A DNA stretch of 35,226 nt, taken from Proteobacteria bacterium SG_bin6. Its GTDB lineage: Bacteria > Pseudomonadota > Alphaproteobacteria > Sphingomonadales > Sphingomonadaceae. The stretch lies in the NCBI GenBank assembly GCA_002083435.1, contig LWDJ01000020.1, positions 1 through 35,226 on the forward strand. Reading direction: 5' to 3'. The notes under the pieces are model-generated. The model was given only the letters and a program-made list of their open reading frames with translations. It searched no databases and had not been told where the DNA came from. Shown here piece after piece: positions 33,594 through 35,226 of the stretch. Position numbers and translations under genes: made by a program. Position 1 is the first letter of the stretch. Every line of letters starts with the position of its first letter.

Positions 33594-33660
33594 ATTATTG
33601 CTTGCATTGCGCGCGTCAAAAACAGATAGCGCTGTCAGTGCCCCTATGTGGGCCAAGGCT
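33594..33660 (+). promoter_or_regulatory. A/T-rich region upstream of mucR
   Basis: The 108-base gap before mucR is clearly A/T-richer than the surrounding DNA (for example TTGTTTACCAAAATTATTGC, just upstream of and overlapping this region). It contains a plausible -35 TTGCAT at 33602-33607 with a weak GATAGC -10 17 bases later. MucR proteins are known to bind A/T-rich promoters and to repress their own gene, so autoregulation is likely. The promoter boxes are weak matches. Confidence 0.35.
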
Positions 33661-33681
33661 TCAGGGACAGAAAGGATAACG

Positions 33682-34098
33682 ATGGAAACCTCGAACGAGT
33701 TGCAGGAAACGCTCATCACGTTGACCGCTGATATTGTCGCTGCGCATGTGAGCAACAACAGCGTCGCCGTGTCCGATCTGCCGGTGCTGATCGCGAATGT
33801 TCACAATGCGCTGCAGGGTCTTGGCGGCCCCGCCCCCGAACCCGAGGTTAAGCAGGAACCGGCGGTTTCGATCCGCGCGTCGGTGAAGCCCGACTATATC
33901 GTCTGCCTTGAAGACGGCAAAAAGCTGAAGATGCTCAAGCGCCATCTGATGACCCATTATCAGATGACCCCGGAGCAATATCGCGCCAAGTGGAATCTGC
34001 CCGCCGATTACCCGATGGTCGCGCCGAATTATGCCGAACAGCGCCGCAGCCTGGCGAAGAAGATCGGCCTGGGCACCAAGCGTCGCCGCTCGCGCTGA
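33682..34098 (+). CDS. MucR/Ros-family transcriptional regulator
   Basis: The 138-residue protein matches the alphaproteobacterial MucR/Ros family: an N-terminal oligomerisation helix region (LITLTADIVAAHVSNNSVAVSDLPVLI), then the single zinc finger and DNA-binding segment VCLEDGKKLKMLKRHLMTHYQMTPEQYRAKWNLP. Zinc ligands are expected at Cys, Asp and the two His of KRHLMTH. MucR proteins act as global, H-NS-like silencers of surface, motility and virulence genes. The ATG at 33682 follows AAAGGA. A strong terminator follows the gene, so it is a single transcription unit. Confidence 0.95.
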   Translation: METSNELQETLITLTADIVAAHVSNNSVAVSDLPVLIANVHNALQGLGGPAPEPEVKQEPAVSIRASVKPDYIVCLEDGKKLKMLKRHLMTHYQMTPEQYRAKWNLPADYPMVAPNYAEQRRSLAKKIGLGTKRRRSR

Positions 34099-34121
34099 AC
34101 CCTGCCCATCGCACAAACAGG

Positions 34122-34156
34122 GGGCCGGTCGATCATTGCGATCGGCCGGCCCTTTT
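34122..34156 (+). terminator. Intrinsic terminator after mucR
   Basis: Thirteen-base arms (34122-34134 and 34140-34152, one G-U pair in RNA) around an ATTGC loop are followed by four T residues. It separates mucR from fur. Confidence 0.88.
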
Positions 34157-34214
34157 CGCGTCGGGCGCATCGGGCTATCTCCGATGACGATAGGCCAATA
34201 CAGAAAGAACGCCG

Positions 34215-34637
34215 GTGCCGCGCAAGATCGATCTGGAAGCGCTTTGTGCCCAAAAGGGGCTGCGCATCACCGAACAGCGCCGGATCATCGCGCGCGTGCT
34301 CTCCGACGCGGACGATCATCCCGATGTCGAGCGCGTTTATGAGCGCGCCTCGGCGATCGACCCGGGCATTTCGATCGCCACCGTCTATCGCACGGTGCGC
34401 CTGTTCGAGGAGGCGGGGATTCTCGATCGCCACGATTTCGGCGATGGCCGCGCGCGCTATGAACCCGCGCCCGAGGCGCATCACGATCATCTGATCGATG
34501 TCGAAACCGGCCGGGTGATCGAATTCGTCGATCCCGAACTGGAACTGCTGCAGAAGCAGATCGCCGAGCGGCTGGGCTTCCGCCTCGTCGATCACCGCAT
34601 GGAACTCTACGGGGTTTCGCTTGATCGCAAATCCTGA
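34215..34637 (+). CDS. fur: Fur-family ferric/metal uptake regulator
   Basis: The 140-residue protein has the winged-helix part with LCAQKGLRITEQRRIIARVL and ISIATVYRTVRLFEEAGILDRHDFGDGRARYE. The metal and dimerisation domain has AHHDHLIDVETGRVIEFVDPELELLQ. The HHDH regulatory metal site is present. The C-terminal CxxC structural zinc motif of E. coli Fur is absent, which is normal for alphaproteobacterial Fur/Mur. Iron or manganese could be the sensed metal. It starts at GTG 34215 and is followed by an acyltransferase gene on the same strand. Confidence 0.93.
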   Translation: MPRKIDLEALCAQKGLRITEQRRIIARVLSDADDHPDVERVYERASAIDPGISIATVYRTVRLFEEAGILDRHDFGDGRARYEPAPEAHHDHLIDVETGRVIEFVDPELELLQKQIAERLGFRLVDHRMELYGVSLDRKS

Positions 34638-34683
34638 AGCGGTCTCACCGCGTGACCGTGCCGCCGCGGGCGATCCGCCGGGG

Positions 34684-35226
34684 ATGAGCGCCATCGGCTG
34701 GGTGCGGCTGTGGCTGCGCGCGGGCGGCCTCGCGCTGCTGTTGCTGGTGGTGCTGCCCTTCCATTTGCTGGTGAAGCTGTTCGGCTATGGCTCCCCCTTC
34801 CCGCGCGTGTATCTCGGTATCGGCGCGCGCATTTGCGGGGCGCGGGTGCGGGTGCGCGGCACGCCGCTGAAGCGCGACGTGTTCTTCATCAGCAACCATG
34901 TCAGCTGGATCGACATCATGGCGATCGCCGGCGCGAGCGGCACCGCCTTCGTCGCCAAGGCGGAGATCGGCACCGCGCCCGTCGTCGGCTGGATGGCCAA
35001 GCAGAACCGCACCGTATTCGTCGCGCGCGAGGACCGGCTGGGCGTGGCCGACCAGATCAACCGCCTGCGCGATGCGCTCGCCGAAAACTGGTCGGTAACG
35101 GTGTTTCCTGAAGGGACGACCACCGACGGCTATTCGCTGCTCCCCTTCAAGACGCCGATGCTCAAAGTGCTCGAGCCGCCGCCGCCGGGGGTGATGGTGC
35201 AGCCGGTGCTGCTCTGGTACGGGCGC
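34684..35226 (+). CDS. plsC: 1-acyl-sn-glycerol-3-phosphate acyltransferase-like protein (partial)
   Basis: The visible 181 residues run off the window end. An N-terminal membrane helix (LALLLLVVLPFHLLVKLF) is followed by the HX4D acyltransferase motif SNHVSWIDI and the FPEGTTTDG motif, both diagnostic of PlsC-type acyltransferases. These make phosphatidic acid from lysophosphatidic acid, or act on related lipids such as ornithine lipids. ATG 34684 is taken as the start; an in-frame TTG at 34621, inside the fur 3' end, would add 21 residues. Cotranscription with fur is possible. Confidence 0.9.
   Translation, partial: MSAIGWVRLWLRAGGLALLLLVVLPFHLLVKLFGYGSPFPRVYLGIGARICGARVRVRGTPLKRDVFFISNHVSWIDIMAIAGASGTAFVAKAEIGTAPVVGWMAKQNRTVFVAREDRLGVADQINRLRDALAENWSVTVFPEGTTTDGYSLLPFKTPMLKVLEPPPPGVMVQPVLLWYGR

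Noticed and set aside
34215..34637. Fur gene as unusual because it lacks the CxxC motif
   Set aside because: Alphaproteobacterial Fur/Mur proteins commonly lack these cysteines, so this is ordinary.

Overview
The window looks like chromosomal DNA of a high-GC alphaproteobacterium, most likely a sphingomonad (Sphingomonas or a close relative). This rests on the high GC, the frequent GTG starts with 1-4 base GTGA/ATGA overlaps, a MucR/Ros-type regulator, the serC-serA pair with a structured leader, the order phoH-(vapBC)-ybeY-corC, and G/C-rich palindromic intergenic repeats. It is mostly housekeeping DNA. I saw no rRNA, tRNA, CRISPR array, insertion sequence or prophage.

Layout: 1-555 is the 3' end of a membrane protein. 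662-2702 is secE-nusG-rplK-rplA, with a probable L1-binding leader before rplK and a strong terminator after rplA. 2792-5712 (minus) is serC-serA, split by palindromic repeats and preceded by a hairpin that covers the serC ribosome binding site. 5879-9571 (plus) carries an extensin-like lipoprotein, a LOG-family protein, gloA-gloB and two tandem cysteine-containing secreted paralogs. 9593-11567 (minus) is hslV-hslU; hslU is interrupted by an in-frame TAG. 11663-13181 (plus) is a purine-salvage pair, adenine deaminase plus a phosphoribosyltransferase. 13183-18806 (minus) is a cobalamin-riboswitch operon: btuF-btuC-btuD-cobT-cobS, a CX5R phosphatase-like protein, and a DUF1203 gene whose expected start codon reads AAG.

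18856-19794 (minus) is a polytopic membrane protein, divergent from a tightly overlapped six-gene block at 19928-25936 (plus): DUF4129, DUF4350, MoxR ATPase, DUF58, SpoIIM-like and RDD proteins. This resembles a MoxR-type chaperone plus membrane-protein system of unknown substrate. 26122-29221 (minus) is phoH-vapB-vapC-ybeY-corC, with a toxin-antitoxin pair placed inside an RNA-maturation operon. 29332-30213 (minus) holds a DUF3297 gene and a Tyr/Gly-rich secreted protein, separated by large palindromes. 30385-35226 (plus) carries an EVE-domain protein, a conserved unknown protein, coaD, a periplasmic cyclophilin, tsaB (apparently CTG-started), rimI, mucR, fur and the 5' part of a plsC-type acyltransferase.

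Nothing here is an obviously new large system. The items most worth a second look are the broken hslU, the phosphatase-like gene in the B12 operon, vapBC inside the ybeY operon, the MoxR-DUF58 block, the tandem cysteine-protein pair, and the palindromic repeats, one of which supplies the hslV stop codon. All calls are from reading the sequence; no database search was run.
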